A stretch of DNA of 32,921 bases from Eubacterium sp. (GCA_022767895.1 JALENH010000200.1:1-32921), one strand, 5' to 3'. Shown: positions 8,815 to 17,381, numbered from the stretch's first letter. Notes: generated by a model from the letters alone, not told the origin. Translations and numbers: made by a program.

Positions 8815-9865
8815 AGAGTATATGCTGGGGGCTCTAGTGGAGCCCCTTTGTTCTTGGTATGAGAAAAATAAGAGAAGCATGCCCTGGCGGGAGGATGCGT
8901 CCCCCTATCATGTGTGGCTGTCAGAGATTATGTTGCAGCAGACAAGGATTGAAGCGGCCTGGGCGTATTATGAGAGATTTATCGGGCGTCTGCCGGATGT
9001 GAAGGCACTGGCAGAGGTCCCGGAGGAGGAGCTGCTGAAATTGTGGGAAGGACTGGGGTATTACAACCGTGCCAGAAATCTGCAGAAGGCAGCGCGTCTT
9101 GTGATGGAACGGTATGACGGGAAGCTTCCGGCGGACTATGATCTTCTCCTTACGCTGCCGGGGATTGGCAATTACACGGCAGGTGCCATTGCTTCCATTG
9201 CCTATGGGATTCCTGCCCCGGCGGTGGACGGGAATGTGCTGCGGGTGGCGATGCGGTATCTGAATTGTGAGGATGATATCATGAAGATGTCGGTGCGTCG
9301 AAAAATGGAGCAGGCCGTCATGGATGTGATTCCATCCCGGTGCCCCGGTGAGTTCAACCAGGCGTTGATGGAACTGGGAGAAGTTATCTGTATTCCCAAT
9401 GGCAGGCCTCTGTGTGAGAAATGTCCGTTACAGGAGCTGTGCGAAGGGCACAAGGCAGGAAGAGAAATGGAACTGCCGAAAAAAGCAGAGAAAAGGGAAC
9501 GGCGGGTGGAGAAAAAAACACTTCTTGTGTTCCGGCAGGGAGACTCTGTGGGAATCCGGAAACGTCCGGATAGTGGCCTGTTGGCAGGTATGTGGGAATT
9601 CCCTGCGCTGGAAGGGCATCAAACATTGCCTCAGATGAAACAATGGCTGGCAGAACACAATCTGCAGGAGGTCGGTGTGAAACGGCTGAAGGGAGGCAGA
9701 CATATTTTTTCCCATGTGGAGTGGAATATGAAAGGATATGAAATTGTCTTGCCGGAGGGCCAGACACAAGATATTGTGTCCGGACTCTTGTGGTGCGGAT
9801 GGCAGGAATTGGAAAATAAGTATCCCATTCCGGTTGCTTTTCATATTTTTTTACACCAGATTTAA
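8804..9865 (+). CDS. mutY: Adenine DNA glycosylase MutY
   Basis: Removes adenine mispaired with 8-oxoguanine or guanine in base-excision repair. Seen: the MPWRE start region, a catalytic-region SEIMLQQTR, a helix-hairpin-helix LPGIGNYTAGAIAS followed by the catalytic Asp in VDGNVLRV, a C-terminal iron-sulfur cysteine cluster, and a NUDIX-like lesion-recognition domain (RPDSGLLAGMWEFP). Cysteine spacing is C-x7-C-x2-C-x5-C, one residue longer in the first gap than the common x6. GTG 8804 is chosen because AAAGGTGA (8791-8798) lies five bases upstream; ATG 8822 is the alternative and loses six residues. It is the last gene before a strong terminator. Confidence 0.93.
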   Translation: MENREYMLGALVEPLCSWYEKNKRSMPWREDASPYHVWLSEIMLQQTRIEAAWAYYERFIGRLPDVKALAEVPEEELLKLWEGLGYYNRARNLQKAARLVMERYDGKLPADYDLLLTLPGIGNYTAGAIASIAYGIPAPAVDGNVLRVAMRYLNCEDDIMKMSVRRKMEQAVMDVIPSRCPGEFNQALMELGEVICIPNGRPLCEKCPLQELCEGHKAGREMELPKKAEKRERRVEKKTLLVFRQGDSVGIRKRPDSGLLAGMWEFPALEGHQTLPQMKQWLAEHNLQEVGVKRLKGGRHIFSHVEWNMKGYEIVLPEGQTQDIVSGLLWCGWQELENKYPIPVAFHIFLHQI

Positions 9866-9888
9866 ACTCTGCAAACCACGTGATTATA

Positions 9889-9919
9889 GGACCTCAGAAG
9901 GTATCTGAGGTCCTTTTTT
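9889..9919 (+). terminator. Rho-independent terminator after mutY
   Basis: A perfect 9-bp stem, GGACCTCAG (9889-9897) with CTGAGGTCC (9905-9913), has a 7-base loop and is followed by six T residues. It closes the asnS-to-mutY unit. Confidence 0.95.
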
Positions 9920-9953
9920 GTCGGAAAAGCACGATGTGTTCCTGTGTGAGAAA

Positions 9954-9969
9954 ACACATGATATTGTGC
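9954..9969 (+). promoter_or_regulatory. Candidate NrdR box 1
   Basis: ACACATGATATTGTGC matches the 16-base NrdR consensus (acaCwAtATaTwGtgt, from the literature) at 13 of 16 positions by my count. It sits upstream of nrdD, where NrdR normally binds to repress ribonucleotide reductase genes when dATP is high. It pairs with a second box 42 bases downstream. Confidence 0.65.
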
Positions 9970-9995
9970 AAAAGAAGAAAAAATGAAGAAAAAAA

Positions 9996-10011
9996 TTACA
10001 AGATATAGTAG
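9996..10011 (+). promoter_or_regulatory. Candidate NrdR box 2 overlapping the -35
   Basis: The 16-base site with core ACAAGATATAGT matches the NrdR consensus at 11 of 16 positions. It starts exactly 42 bases (four helical turns) after box 1 and runs into the -35 hexamer at 10009-10014, where a bound repressor would block RNA polymerase. Confidence 0.55.
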
Positions 10012-10037
10012 ACAAGGAGTACTTCTTTTGTTATAAT
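10009..10037 (+). promoter_or_regulatory. Promoter of nrdD-nrdG-dut
   Basis: A -35 TAGACA (10009-10014), a 17-base spacer and a -10 TATAAT (10032-10037) with the extended TGn element at 10029-10031. The predicted start near 10044 gives a leader of about 58 bases before the nrdD GTG. Confidence 0.85.
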
Positions 10038-10101
10038 AGGCACCGTAGGAAATTTTCGAGTACATAAGGTATTGGAAGTTAATTGAAAGGAGTGTACACA
10101 A

Positions 10102-12228
10102 GTGAGGGTTATTAAAAGGGATGGCCGTACTGTAGATTATGACCGCAACAAGATATTGATTGCGATTCGGAAGGCCAACGCAGAAGTGGATTCGTTTGAA
10201 CGGGTGAGTGATGATATGATTGATGGTATCATTGCCGGCATCGAGAATATGAAGAGGGATACGATGCAGGTGGAGGATATCCAGGATATCATTGAGCAGA
10301 AACTGATGGCAGCAGGTAAGTTTGACCTTGCGAAGAAATACATTATTTACCGTTACACCAGGGAGTTAGTTCGTAAAGCCAATACCACAGATGATTCGAT
10401 TATGAGTTTGATTCAGAACAGCAACAAGGACGTGATGGAAGAAAACTCCAATAAAAATGCATATGTAGCAAGTACCCAGCGTGACTTGATTGCCGGTGAG
10501 GTGTCCAAGGATCTGACCAAGCGTGTCCTTCTCCCAGAGAAGATTACGAAGGCACATGAGGATGGTGTGCTTCATTTCCATGATATGGACTATTTCATCC
10601 AGCCAATTTTTAACTGTTGTCTGATTAATATCGGGGATATGCTTGACAATGGCACCGTGATGAACGGGAAGCTGATTGAGAGCCCCAAGAGTTTCCAGGT
10701 TGCCTGCACCGTTGTGACGCAGATTATTTCTGCGGTTGCCAGCAGCCAGTATGGCGGGCAGTCTGTGGATACGAGACATCTGGGCAAGTACCTGCGCAAG
10801 AGTGCAGAAAAATACCGCAAGCAGTATATGGGTAAGTTTGGCGATACCGTGGATGCGGAAGTGATTGAAGAGTTTGTACAGGAACGTCTGATGGATGAAC
10901 TCAAGTCCGGTGTTCAGACTATCCAGTATCAGATTAATACACTGATGACCACCAATGGACAGTCTCCGTTCGTTACATTGTTCCTCAATCTGGATCCGAA
11001 GGATGAGTATATTGAAGAAAATGCGATGATTATCGAGGAGATTCTTCGTCAGCGTCTGGAAGGAATCAAGAATGAGAAGGGCGTTTATGTGACACCGGCG
11101 TTCCCGAAACTGATTTATGTTCTGGATGAGCACAATGCGTTAAAGGGCGGCAAATACGATTATATTACGAAGCTTGCCGTACAGTGTTCCGCCAAGAGAA
11201 TGTATCCGGATTATATTTCAGCCAAGAAAATGCGTGAGAACTACGAGGGGAATGTGTTCAGCTGTATGGGATGCCGCAGCTTCCTGACCCCATGGAAAGA
11301 CGAAAATGGAAATTATAAATTCGAAGGACGTTTTAATCAGGGTGTTGTCAGCCTGAATCTGCCACAGATTGGTATTCTTGCCAAGGGTGATACGGAATAT
11401 TTCTGGCAGCTTCTGGAGGAGAGACTGTCTCTCTGTTTTGAGGCTTTGATGTGCCGTCACCGTGCCCTGGAGGGCGTGACAAGTGATGTGAGCCCGATTC
11501 ACTGGCAGTATGGTGCCATTGCCCGTCTGGGAAAAGGCGAGAAGATTGACAAGCTGCTTCATGGTGGCTATTCCACGATTTCTCTTGGATATATCGGCCT
11601 TTATGAAGTGACCAAGCTGATGACCGGCGAAAGTCAGACAACCGAAAAGGGAAGTCAGTTTGCCATGGCGTTGATGAATCGCCTGCGTCGGGCAACAGAT
11701 ACATGGAAAGAAGAGACTGGAATCCACTTTGGACTTTATGGTACACCGGCAGAGAGTCTGTGTTACCGTTTTGCTGAGATTGACAAAAAGCGTTTTGGCA
11801 ACATTGAGGATGTGACAGACAAGGGATATTACACCAATTCCTATCATGTCGATGTGCGCGAGAGGATTGATGCTTTCAGCAAATTTGATTTCGAAGCACA
11901 GTTCCAGGTAATTTCTTCCGGCGGTGCCATATCTTATGTTGAGGTACCGAATATGCAGCACAATCTGCTGGCATTGGAAGAAGTTGTGAAATATATTTAC
12001 GAAAATATTCAGTATGCAGAGTTTAATACGAAGTCGGATTATTGCCACGAATGTGGATTTGACGGAGAGATTGTAGTCAATGATGATTTGGAGTGGGAAT
12101 GCCCGAACTGTGGAAATAAAGACCACGACAAGATGAACGTGACGAGAAGAACTTGTGGTTATCTCGGAGAAAATTTCTGGAATGTAGGGAAGACCAAAGA
12201 GATTAGCTCCCGTGTGCTCCATCTGTAA
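10102..12228 (+). CDS. nrdD: Anaerobic ribonucleoside-triphosphate reductase, large subunit (class III)
   Basis: Reduces ribonucleoside triphosphates to deoxy forms without oxygen, using a glycyl radical. Seen in 708 residues: an N-terminal ATP-cone (about 1-90, beginning MRVIKRDGRTVDYDRNKI) for allosteric control, catalytic-barrel segments with a cysteine in FSCMGCRSFLTPW, a zinc site with cysteines 648, 651, 667 and 670, and the radical-loop RRTCGYLGENFW with Gly686 as the likely radical residue. The start is GTG with AAAGGAG at 10086-10092. nrdG, the activase, follows 17 bases after the stop. The upstream NrdR-like boxes suggest repression tied to the dNTP pool. Confidence 0.96.
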   Translation: MRVIKRDGRTVDYDRNKILIAIRKANAEVDSFERVSDDMIDGIIAGIENMKRDTMQVEDIQDIIEQKLMAAGKFDLAKKYIIYRYTRELVRKANTTDDSIMSLIQNSNKDVMEENSNKNAYVASTQRDLIAGEVSKDLTKRVLLPEKITKAHEDGVLHFHDMDYFIQPIFNCCLINIGDMLDNGTVMNGKLIESPKSFQVACTVVTQIISAVASSQYGGQSVDTRHLGKYLRKSAEKYRKQYMGKFGDTVDAEVIEEFVQERLMDELKSGVQTIQYQINTLMTTNGQSPFVTLFLNLDPKDEYIEENAMIIEEILRQRLEGIKNEKGVYVTPAFPKLIYVLDEHNALKGGKYDYITKLAVQCSAKRMYPDYISAKKMRENYEGNVFSCMGCRSFLTPWKDENGNYKFEGRFNQGVVSLNLPQIGILAKGDTEYFWQLLEERLSLCFEALMCRHRALEGVTSDVSPIHWQYGAIARLGKGEKIDKLLHGGYSTISLGYIGLYEVTKLMTGESQTTEKGSQFAMALMNRLRRATDTWKEETGIHFGLYGTPAESLCYRFAEIDKKRFGNIEDVTDKGYYTNSYHVDVRERIDAFSKFDFEAQFQVISSGGAISYVEVPNMQHNLLALEEVVKYIYENIQYAEFNTKSDYCHECGFDGEIVVNDDLEWECPNCGNKDHDKMNVTRRTCGYLGENFWNVGKTKEISSRVLHL

Positions 12229-12245
12229 TGAGGAGATGACAACAA

Positions 12246-12776
12246 ATGAATTACGCAGATATTAAGCGGTGTGATGTAGCCAATGGCGAAGGGGTACGTG
12301 TGTCCCTCTTCGTCAGTGGCTGCACGCATCATTGTAAAGAATGTTTTAACAAAGAAGCATGGGATTTCAATTATGGTAAGCCCTTTACAGAAAAAGAGAT
12401 AGATACCATTATGGAATATCTGAAACCGGGTTATGTGGCCGGGTTATCCCTCCTCGGTGGGGAACCCATGGAGCCCTCCAACCAGGAGGGTATTCTGCCT
12501 CTTTTGCGTCGGGTGAAAAAAACCTATCCCGAGAAGAATATCTGGTGTTATACCGGATACCTTTTTGACAAAGATATTCTGGAACGGATGTGTCAGGAAT
12601 CAGAGATTACGAAAGAGATTGTGTCTTATCTGGATATTGTAGTTGATGGCGAATTTGTAGTAAAACAGAAAAATCTTAAGGTGAATTTCCGAGGTTCGGA
12701 TAACCAGAGAATTATTGATGTAAAGAAAACGATGGAAGCAGGAAAAATCGTTCATTGGGAAAATGAAATTGTGTGA
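12246..12776 (+). CDS. nrdG: Anaerobic ribonucleotide reductase-activating protein (radical SAM)
   Basis: Uses S-adenosylmethionine and a [4Fe-4S] cluster to install the glycyl radical on NrdD. The 176-residue length is normal for the family. Seen: the cluster motif C26-x3-C30-x2-C33 in SGCTHHCKECFNKEAWDF, the following LLGGEPM SAM-binding segment (radical SAM GGE motif) and VDGEFV near the C terminus. ATGAGGAGATGAC precedes the ATG. It lies between nrdD and dut in the same unit and would share the predicted NrdR control. Confidence 0.95.
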   Translation: MNYADIKRCDVANGEGVRVSLFVSGCTHHCKECFNKEAWDFNYGKPFTEKEIDTIMEYLKPGYVAGLSLLGGEPMEPSNQEGILPLLRRVKKTYPEKNIWCYTGYLFDKDILERMCQESEITKEIVSYLDIVVDGEFVVKQKNLKVNFRGSDNQRIIDVKKTMEAGKIVHWENEIV

Positions 12777-12797
12777 TGCTTCAGCATGGAGGTTAGG

Positions 12798-13244
12798 ATG
12801 GATACAACCAAAATACGTTTTAAAAAATTAGATGAAAAAGCTCAGATGCCTTACTATGGTTCTGAGTATGCGGCAGGAGCGGATCTCTATGCCTGTATGG
12901 AAGAGCCGCTGACCATTGCCGCCGGAACCACGGAATTTGTTCACACCGGACTTGCCATGGAGATTCCCGTGGGACTGGTGGGACTGGTGTATGCTCGAAG
13001 CGGCCTTGCCTGCAAGAAGGGGTTGGCTCCCGCCAACAAAGTGGGCGTGATTGACTCCGATTACCGTGGTGAGATTATGGTGGCGCTGCACAATCATTCC
13101 GCAGAGGATATTACCATTGAAGCAGGAGAACGTGTGGCACAGATGGTGATTGCTCCCTATGTATTTGCCCAGTATGAGGAAGCGGAAGAACTGGAAGATA
13201 CCGTGAGAGGCGATGGGGGATTTGGTCACTCCGGAACCAAATAG
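12798..13244 (+). CDS. dut: dUTP diphosphatase
   Basis: Hydrolyses dUTP to dUMP and pyrophosphate, which keeps uracil out of DNA and supplies the thymidylate precursor. All five trimeric dUTPase motifs are visible: GADLYA, ARSGLACKKGL, GVIDSDYRGEI, GERVAQMVI and the C-terminal RGDGGFGHSG, close to the usual RGxGGFGSTG. I chose ATG 12798 (148 residues) because GGAGG at 12788-12792 is spaced for it; ATG 12786 lies before that site. Third gene of the nrdD-nrdG-dut unit, directly followed by a terminator. Its grouping with an anaerobic reductase makes a coherent dNTP module. Confidence 0.95.
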   Translation: MDTTKIRFKKLDEKAQMPYYGSEYAAGADLYACMEEPLTIAAGTTEFVHTGLAMEIPVGLVGLVYARSGLACKKGLAPANKVGVIDSDYRGEIMVALHNHSAEDITIEAGERVAQMVIAPYVFAQYEEAEELEDTVRGDGGFGHSGTK

Positions 13245-13258
13245 GCATTAGAAACGGT

Positions 13259-13293
13259 AAAGGTACGTCTGAAATATTGGCGTACCTTTTTTT
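13259..13293 (+). terminator. Rho-independent terminator after dut
   Basis: AAAGGTACG (13259-13267) pairs with CGTACCTTT (13281-13289) around a 13-base loop, and the T run continues to 13293. Confidence 0.93.
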
Positions 13294-13294
13294 C

Positions 13295-13323
13295 TTTGCA
13301 AATCGGATATTTTCTGTTATGAT
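13295..13323 (+). promoter_or_regulatory. Promoter of leuCD
   Basis: A weak -35 TTTGCA (13295-13300), a 17-base spacer and a -10 TATGAT (13318-13323) with the extended TGn element at 13315-13317. The leader before leuC is only about 37 bases, too short for a T-box or a leader-peptide attenuator. Confidence 0.65.
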
Positions 13324-13366
13324 AGGATACAGGATAAAACATACATAAAGATTGGAGGAATGAACA

Positions 13367-14632
13367 ATGGGTATGACGATGACTCAGAAGATTCTGGCAG
13401 CCCATGCAGGACTGGAGTCGGTGGTGCCGGGACAATTGATTGAGGCGAATCTCGATTTGGTACTGGCCAATGACATCACCGGACCGGTGGCAATTCATGA
13501 AGTGGAGAAACTGAACAAGAAAACAGTATTTGACAAGGATAAGATTGCTCTTGTTCCGGATCATTTTGCTCCGAACAAGGATATTAAATCAGCGGAGCAC
13601 TGTAAATGTGTCCGTGAATATGCGAAAGCGCAAGGAATCACCAACTATTTCGAAGTGGGTGAGATGGGGATTGAGCATGCGCTTCTTCCGGAAAAAGGAT
13701 TGATTGTAGCAGGAGAGACCTGTATCGGAGCAGATTCCCATACTTGTACCTATGGTGCACTGGGGGCATTTTCCACCGGTGTGGGAAGCACGGACATGGG
13801 TGCCGGCATGATTACCGGTCAGGCGTGGTTCAAAGTGCCATCTGCCATCAAGGTAGAGTTGACCGGTGAACTGAAGCCATGGGTGAGCGGTAAGGATGTG
13901 ATTCTCCACCTTATCGGGAAAATCGGTGTGGATGGGGCACTGTACCGCTCTCTGGAATTTGCCGGAGAGGGTGTGAAGAGCCTTTCCATGGATGACCGCT
14001 TTACCATTGCCAATATGGCCATCGAGGCGGGAGCGAAAAACGGAATCTTCCCGGTGGATGAGAAAACCATTGCTTATATGGAAGAGCATTCTACCAAGAA
14101 ATATACTGTATATGAGGCAGATGAGGACGCAGAATACGATGAGACGATTACCATTGATCTGAGTGAACTGGAGCCTACGGTGGCATTCCCGCATTTGCCG
14201 GAAAATACGAAGACGGTGAAGGAAGCCGGTGATGTTGCTATCGATCAGGTGGTGATTGGTTCCTGTACCAATGGACGGATTGAGGACATGCGTGTGGCAG
14301 CAGCAGTTCTGAAAGACCGCAAGGTGAAAAAAGGTATCCGCTGTATCGTCATTCCGGCGACACAGGCGATTTATCTGCAGGCCATTGAGGAGGGACTGAC
14401 CCAGACCTTTATCAAGGCGGGGGCAATCGTCAGCACACCAACCTGCGGACCTTGTCTGGGTGGTCACATGGGTATTCTGGCAGAGGGAGAGAGAGCGGTG
14501 TCTACCACAAATCGTAACTTTGTCGGACGAATGGGACATGTGAATTCGGAGATTTATCTGGCGAGTCCGGCGGTGGCAGCAGCCAGTGCCGTAACCGGTA
14601 AAATTTCAGAGCCATCGGAATTAGGCTTGTAA
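13367..14632 (+). CDS. leuC: 3-isopropylmalate dehydratase, large subunit
   Basis: Aconitase-family subunit that, with LeuD, isomerises 2-isopropylmalate to 3-isopropylmalate in leucine synthesis. The 421 residues carry the three [4Fe-4S] cysteines: Cys300 in GSCTNGR and Cys360/Cys363 in PTCGPCLGG. Substrate and cluster segments [20 protein letters not shown] are also visible. The length fits the shorter LeuC type shared with homoaconitase-like and dimethylmalate dehydratase enzymes, so a related substrate is possible. leuD follows by 36 bases. No leuA or leuB lies in the window. GGAGGA is at 13354-13359. Confidence 0.92.
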   Translation: MGMTMTQKILAAHAGLESVVPGQLIEANLDLVLANDITGPVAIHEVEKLNKKTVFDKDKIALVPDHFAPNKDIKSAEHCKCVREYAKAQGITNYFEVGEMGIEHALLPEKGLIVAGETCIGADSHTCTYGALGAFSTGVGSTDMGAGMITGQAWFKVPSAIKVELTGELKPWVSGKDVILHLIGKIGVDGALYRSLEFAGEGVKSLSMDDRFTIANMAIEAGAKNGIFPVDEKTIAYMEEHSTKKYTVYEADEDAEYDETITIDLSELEPTVAFPHLPENTKTVKEAGDVAIDQVVIGSCTNGRIEDMRVAAAVLKDRKVKKGIRCIVIPATQAIYLQAIEEGLTQTFIKAGAIVSTPTCGPCLGGHMGILAEGERAVSTTNRNFVGRMGHVNSEIYLASPAVAAASAVTGKISEPSELGL

Positions 14633-14668
14633 TGAAACAGTGACGTGTGCAAATGGAGGTATAAGTGA

Positions 14669-15160
14669 ATGAAAGCATTAGGAAAAGTTTTTAAATATGG
14701 AGATAATGTAGATACGGATGTGATTATTCCTGCCCGTTATCTGAATTCCTCAGATCCGGCAGAACTGGCAACCCACTGTATGGAGGATATTGACAAGGAT
14801 TTTGTCAATCAGGTGCAGAAGGGAGATATCATCGTAGCAGAGAAGAATTTTGGCTGCGGTTCTTCCAGAGAGCATGCCCCAATTGCCATCAAGGCATCCG
14901 GTGTCAGCTGTGTCATTGCTGAGACCTTTGCCCGCATCTTTTACCGCAATTCCATCAATATCGGTCTTCCCATCATCGAGTGTAAGGAGGCTTCTCAGCG
15001 GATTGCGGCAGGTGATGAGGTGGAAATTGACTTTGACAGCGGTGTCATCACCAACAAGACAAAGGGTGAAACCTATCAGGGTCAGGCATTCCCGGAATTT
15101 ATGCAGAAGATCATTAAGGCAGAGGGCCTGATGAATTATATCAATGCCAAAGAAGCATAG
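14669..15160 (+). CDS. leuD: 3-isopropylmalate dehydratase, small subunit
   Basis: Swivel-domain partner of LeuC, 163 residues. The start [20 protein letters not shown] and the [17 protein letters not shown] active-site loop are diagnostic for the aconitase small-subunit family. The next segment, [17 protein letters not shown], is typical of LeuD. GGAGG (14653-14657) precedes the ATG. It forms the second gene of a two-gene leuCD unit. No convincing terminator follows; the inverted repeat at 15183-15237 lacks a downstream T run. Confidence 0.93.
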   Translation: MKALGKVFKYGDNVDTDVIIPARYLNSSDPAELATHCMEDIDKDFVNQVQKGDIIVAEKNFGCGSSREHAPIAIKASGVSCVIAETFARIFYRNSINIGLPIIECKEASQRIAAGDEVEIDFDSGVITNKTKGETYQGQAFPEFMQKIIKAEGLMNYINAKEA

Positions 15161-15173
15161 GGAACTTAATTTT

Positions 15174-15182
15174 TGTTAAAAT
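15174..15182 (+). promoter_or_regulatory. Possible distal promoter of the fic gene
   Basis: TGTTAAAAT is an extended -10 (TGn plus TAAAAT). The sequence from it (TAAAATAACGGCAA) closely resembles that at the FKBP gene promoter (TAAAATAACAGCAA from 16201). No good -35 is visible. Confidence 0.35.
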
Positions 15183-15237
15183 AACGGCAAAATAGATGCA
15201 CTTTTTTGGAACGAAAAGCTGTATTTATTTTGCCGTT
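15183..15237 (+). promoter_or_regulatory. 12-bp inverted repeat ahead of fic, possible operator
   Basis: AACGGCAAAATA (15183-15194) and TATTTTGCCGTT (15226-15237) are perfect inverted copies, with 31 bases between them and 43 bases from start to start. The right arm lies in the spacer of the proximal promoter. No T run follows, so an operator or mRNA stem is more likely than a terminator. The HTH of the Fic protein is one possible binder. Confidence 0.45.
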
Positions 15238-15239
15238 TA

Positions 15240-15248
15240 TGTTATACT
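15240..15248 (+). promoter_or_regulatory. Proximal promoter of the fic gene
   Basis: Extended -10 TGTTATACT (15240-15248), 20 bases before the fic ATG. The -35 is weak. The same TGTTATA pattern recurs ahead of several other genes in the window. Confidence 0.55.
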
Positions 15249-15267
15249 AATCACGAGAGGTGATTGG

Positions 15268-16158
15268 ATGAATTATATAACAGTAAAACAAGCCGCCCAA
15301 AAGTGGAATTTATCAGAAAGAAGTGTAAGAGGTTATTGTCAGGAAGGAAAATTGAAGGGGACTGTTCGGGTCGGAAATACATGGGGGATTCCTGAGGATG
15401 CCGTAAAACCAGCTCGTAAAAAACGGGTACAAACGAAAAAACGCACGCTGCTTGAAGCGTTGAAGCAGGAGAGGACAAATGGTGTCTCAGGTGGCATTTA
15501 TCATAAGATACAGGTTGAACTGACATACAACTCCAATCATATGGAGGGCAGCAAATTGACTCATGATCAAACAAGATATATTTATGAAACAAACACGATT
15601 GGATTTGTGGAAGAATGTGTAAAAGTTGACGATGTTGTAGAGACCGTGCATCATTTTCGGTGTATTGACTATATGCTTGAACATGCCAATAAGCAACTGA
15701 CAGAAAAAATGATAAAAAGTCTGCATCAAATATTAAAGAACGGAACTTCCGACAGCAGAAAAACATGGTTTGCTGTAGGTGAATATAAGAGGGAGCCAAA
15801 TGAAGTAGGCGGAATGGAAACCTGTGAACCGGAAGATGTGCCGGGGGAAATGCAACGCTTACTTGCAGAGTATCAAAAGAAGGAGAACATTTCCCTGGAT
15901 GATTTGTTGGAGTTTCACTATCGTTTTGAGAAAATTCATCCTTTTCAGGATGGAAACGGACGTGTTGGAAGGTTGATTTTGTTTAAGGAATGTCTCAAGC
16001 ATGGAATCGTTCCCTTTATTATCGAAGATGATATCAAGTATTTTTATTACCGTGGTTTGAAAGAATGGCAGAAGGAAAAAGGATTTTTGCGGGATACCTG
16101 TCTGGCTGCACAGGATAAGTTCAAGGCCATACTAAACTATTTTCGACTTGATATGTAG
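15268..16158 (+). CDS. HTH-Fic family protein (putative AMPylase) with built-in inhibitory motif
   Basis: A 296-residue Fic/DOC-family protein that probably transfers AMP, or another nucleotide moiety, to protein targets. Residues 1-45 form an excisionase/MerR-like helix-turn-helix (TVKQAAQKWNLSERSVRGYC). An inhibitory-helix motif [S/T]xxxE[G/N] is present as S89-NHM-E93-G94. The catalytic motif HPFQDGNGRVGR starts at His224 and is intact. The inhibitory motif lies N-terminal to the core, as in class II Fic proteins, so no separate antitoxin is needed and none is adjacent. I chose ATG 15268 with GAGAGG upstream; an extension to 15196 lacks support. It is a single-gene unit between leuCD and the FKBP gene. 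Targets are unknown. Confidence 0.88.
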   Translation: MNYITVKQAAQKWNLSERSVRGYCQEGKLKGTVRVGNTWGIPEDAVKPARKKRVQTKKRTLLEALKQERTNGVSGGIYHKIQVELTYNSNHMEGSKLTHDQTRYIYETNTIGFVEECVKVDDVVETVHHFRCIDYMLEHANKQLTEKMIKSLHQILKNGTSDSRKTWFAVGEYKREPNEVGGMETCEPEDVPGEMQRLLAEYQKKENISLDDLLEFHYRFEKIHPFQDGNGRVGRLILFKECLKHGIVPFIIEDDIKYFYYRGLKEWQKEKGFLRDTCLAAQDKFKAILNYFRLDM

Positions 16159-16197
16159 TGAGAGTAAGAAACGGTACTTTATTTCGTCACATTTTTA

Positions 16198-16206
16198 TGC
16201 TAAAAT
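16198..16206 (+). promoter_or_regulatory. Promoter of the FKBP-to-sensor-kinase unit
   Basis: Extended -10 TGCTAAAAT, 30 bases before the ATG. A T-rich stretch stands where the -35 would be. There is no obvious gap or terminator between the following four genes. Confidence 0.5.
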
Positions 16207-16236
16207 AACAGCAATATACTTCAAATGGAGGTCAAT

Positions 16237-17343
16237 ATGCAAAAGGTACAAAAAAAATGGATTTTAGTTGCCGCGGTTGCGGTGGTTTGTGTCGCTCTTG
16301 TGGTTCTTCTTTTTATATGGGACAGCCGGAAAAAGGAGAATACAGAGAAGAAGACGGAAGAACTTCCGACGGCTTCAGGAGATATGAAAGATGGAGAATT
16401 GGTAGATTATGAGGCCAATGGGATGCTGACTCTTGGGAAATATCTGGAGCGCAGTGTGACCGTGACACCCACGGATACTGATGTGTATCAATCGATTCTT
16501 TTAGAGTCAGAGGATATCGATAAGGATAAAATTGAAAATGGTGACCGTGTATTAAAAGGAGACTGGATTTCCCTAGATTATGAGGGGTATATTGATGACC
16601 AGCCATCGGACGACCTGAATGAAACGGGTGCTGTAATCCGAGTCGGAGACGGCAATTTGTTTAATGCGGCATTTGAGCGGGGCCTGATGGGATTAAAATT
16701 GGGAGAGACATATACGATTGACGTATCCTTCCCGGAAAGCTTTGACGACCCGGATGTGGCAGGACAAGATGTGACATTTTCTGTTGTGGTAAATGCTAAA
16801 TTCAATGATGCTTATGCGAAGGTGTTGTCGAAAAATAAATATGAAACAGTGAAAGATTATTTTGATTATGCCAAGGCAAAAGAAGAAGAGGAAAATTTGG
16901 CGTGCATTGGTGATACTGTATGGGAAAAACTTGTGAAAGATTGTGAGGTTAAGTCCTATCCGGAAGGAAGCAGAGAGCAGGCATATAAAGACCAGAAGAG
17001 GTCGTATCAGGTGTTTGCGAAAGCCAGTGGTCAGACTTATCAGGAATTTATAGGTGCTCTTGGTTATGGTGACTCGGACATCCACTCTCTTGGCGATGAA
17101 TGTGTCAGAGACAGGATGATTGCAAAGACGATTGCCAAAAAGGCGGGATTAGAAATGTCTGATACTGAGTACGAGAAATACCTTCTGGCTTTTCTAGAGC
17201 CGGAAGAGGAGGAAGATAAGACTTTGAAGGCAATGGAGAAAAGATATATTGAGGAACAGAGCTGTTATCCGAGAGATGATATGCTGATTGAACTGGTGAA
17301 AGAGTATATCGGTGAACACGCAAAAGTGAAAAAGACGTCGTGA
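16237..17343 (+). CDS. Membrane-anchored FKBP-type / trigger-factor-like peptidyl-prolyl isomerase
   Basis: Probable extracytoplasmic folding helper of 368 residues. Seen: an N-terminal membrane anchor (about residues 8-28, KKWILVAAVAVVCVALVV) with no lipobox, a Lys/Glu-rich linker, then an FKBP-like domain at about residues 95-195 (GDWISLDYEGYIDD, FERGLMGLKLGETYTIDVSFPE, DVTFSVVVNA). A helical C-terminal part resembles the chaperone arms of trigger factor. GGAGG at 16227-16231 supports ATG 16237 over ATG 16225. It likely heads a unit with the membrane protein and two-component genes that follow. Its clients are unknown, and isomerase activity is inferred from the fold only. Confidence 0.78.
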   Translation: MQKVQKKWILVAAVAVVCVALVVLLFIWDSRKKENTEKKTEELPTASGDMKDGELVDYEANGMLTLGKYLERSVTVTPTDTDVYQSILLESEDIDKDKIENGDRVLKGDWISLDYEGYIDDQPSDDLNETGAVIRVGDGNLFNAAFERGLMGLKLGETYTIDVSFPESFDDPDVAGQDVTFSVVVNAKFNDAYAKVLSKNKYETVKDYFDYAKAKEEEENLACIGDTVWEKLVKDCEVKSYPEGSREQAYKDQKRSYQVFAKASGQTYQEFIGALGYGDSDIHSLGDECVRDRMIAKTIAKKAGLEMSDTEYEKYLLAFLEPEEEEDKTLKAMEKRYIEEQSCYPRDDMLIELVKEYIGEHAKVKKTS

Positions 17344-17381
17344 AAATCCGATATTGTAAAAAAGAGAAAGCAGGGATAGAA

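Noticed and set aside
13324-13366. Leucine attenuator or T-box ahead of leuC
   Set aside because: The leader is about 37 bases with no Leu-rich reading frame or terminator/antiterminator pair.
15196-15267. N-terminal extension of the Fic protein
   Set aside because: It would run through the inverted repeat and the proximal -10, and the HTH begins right after ATG 15268.
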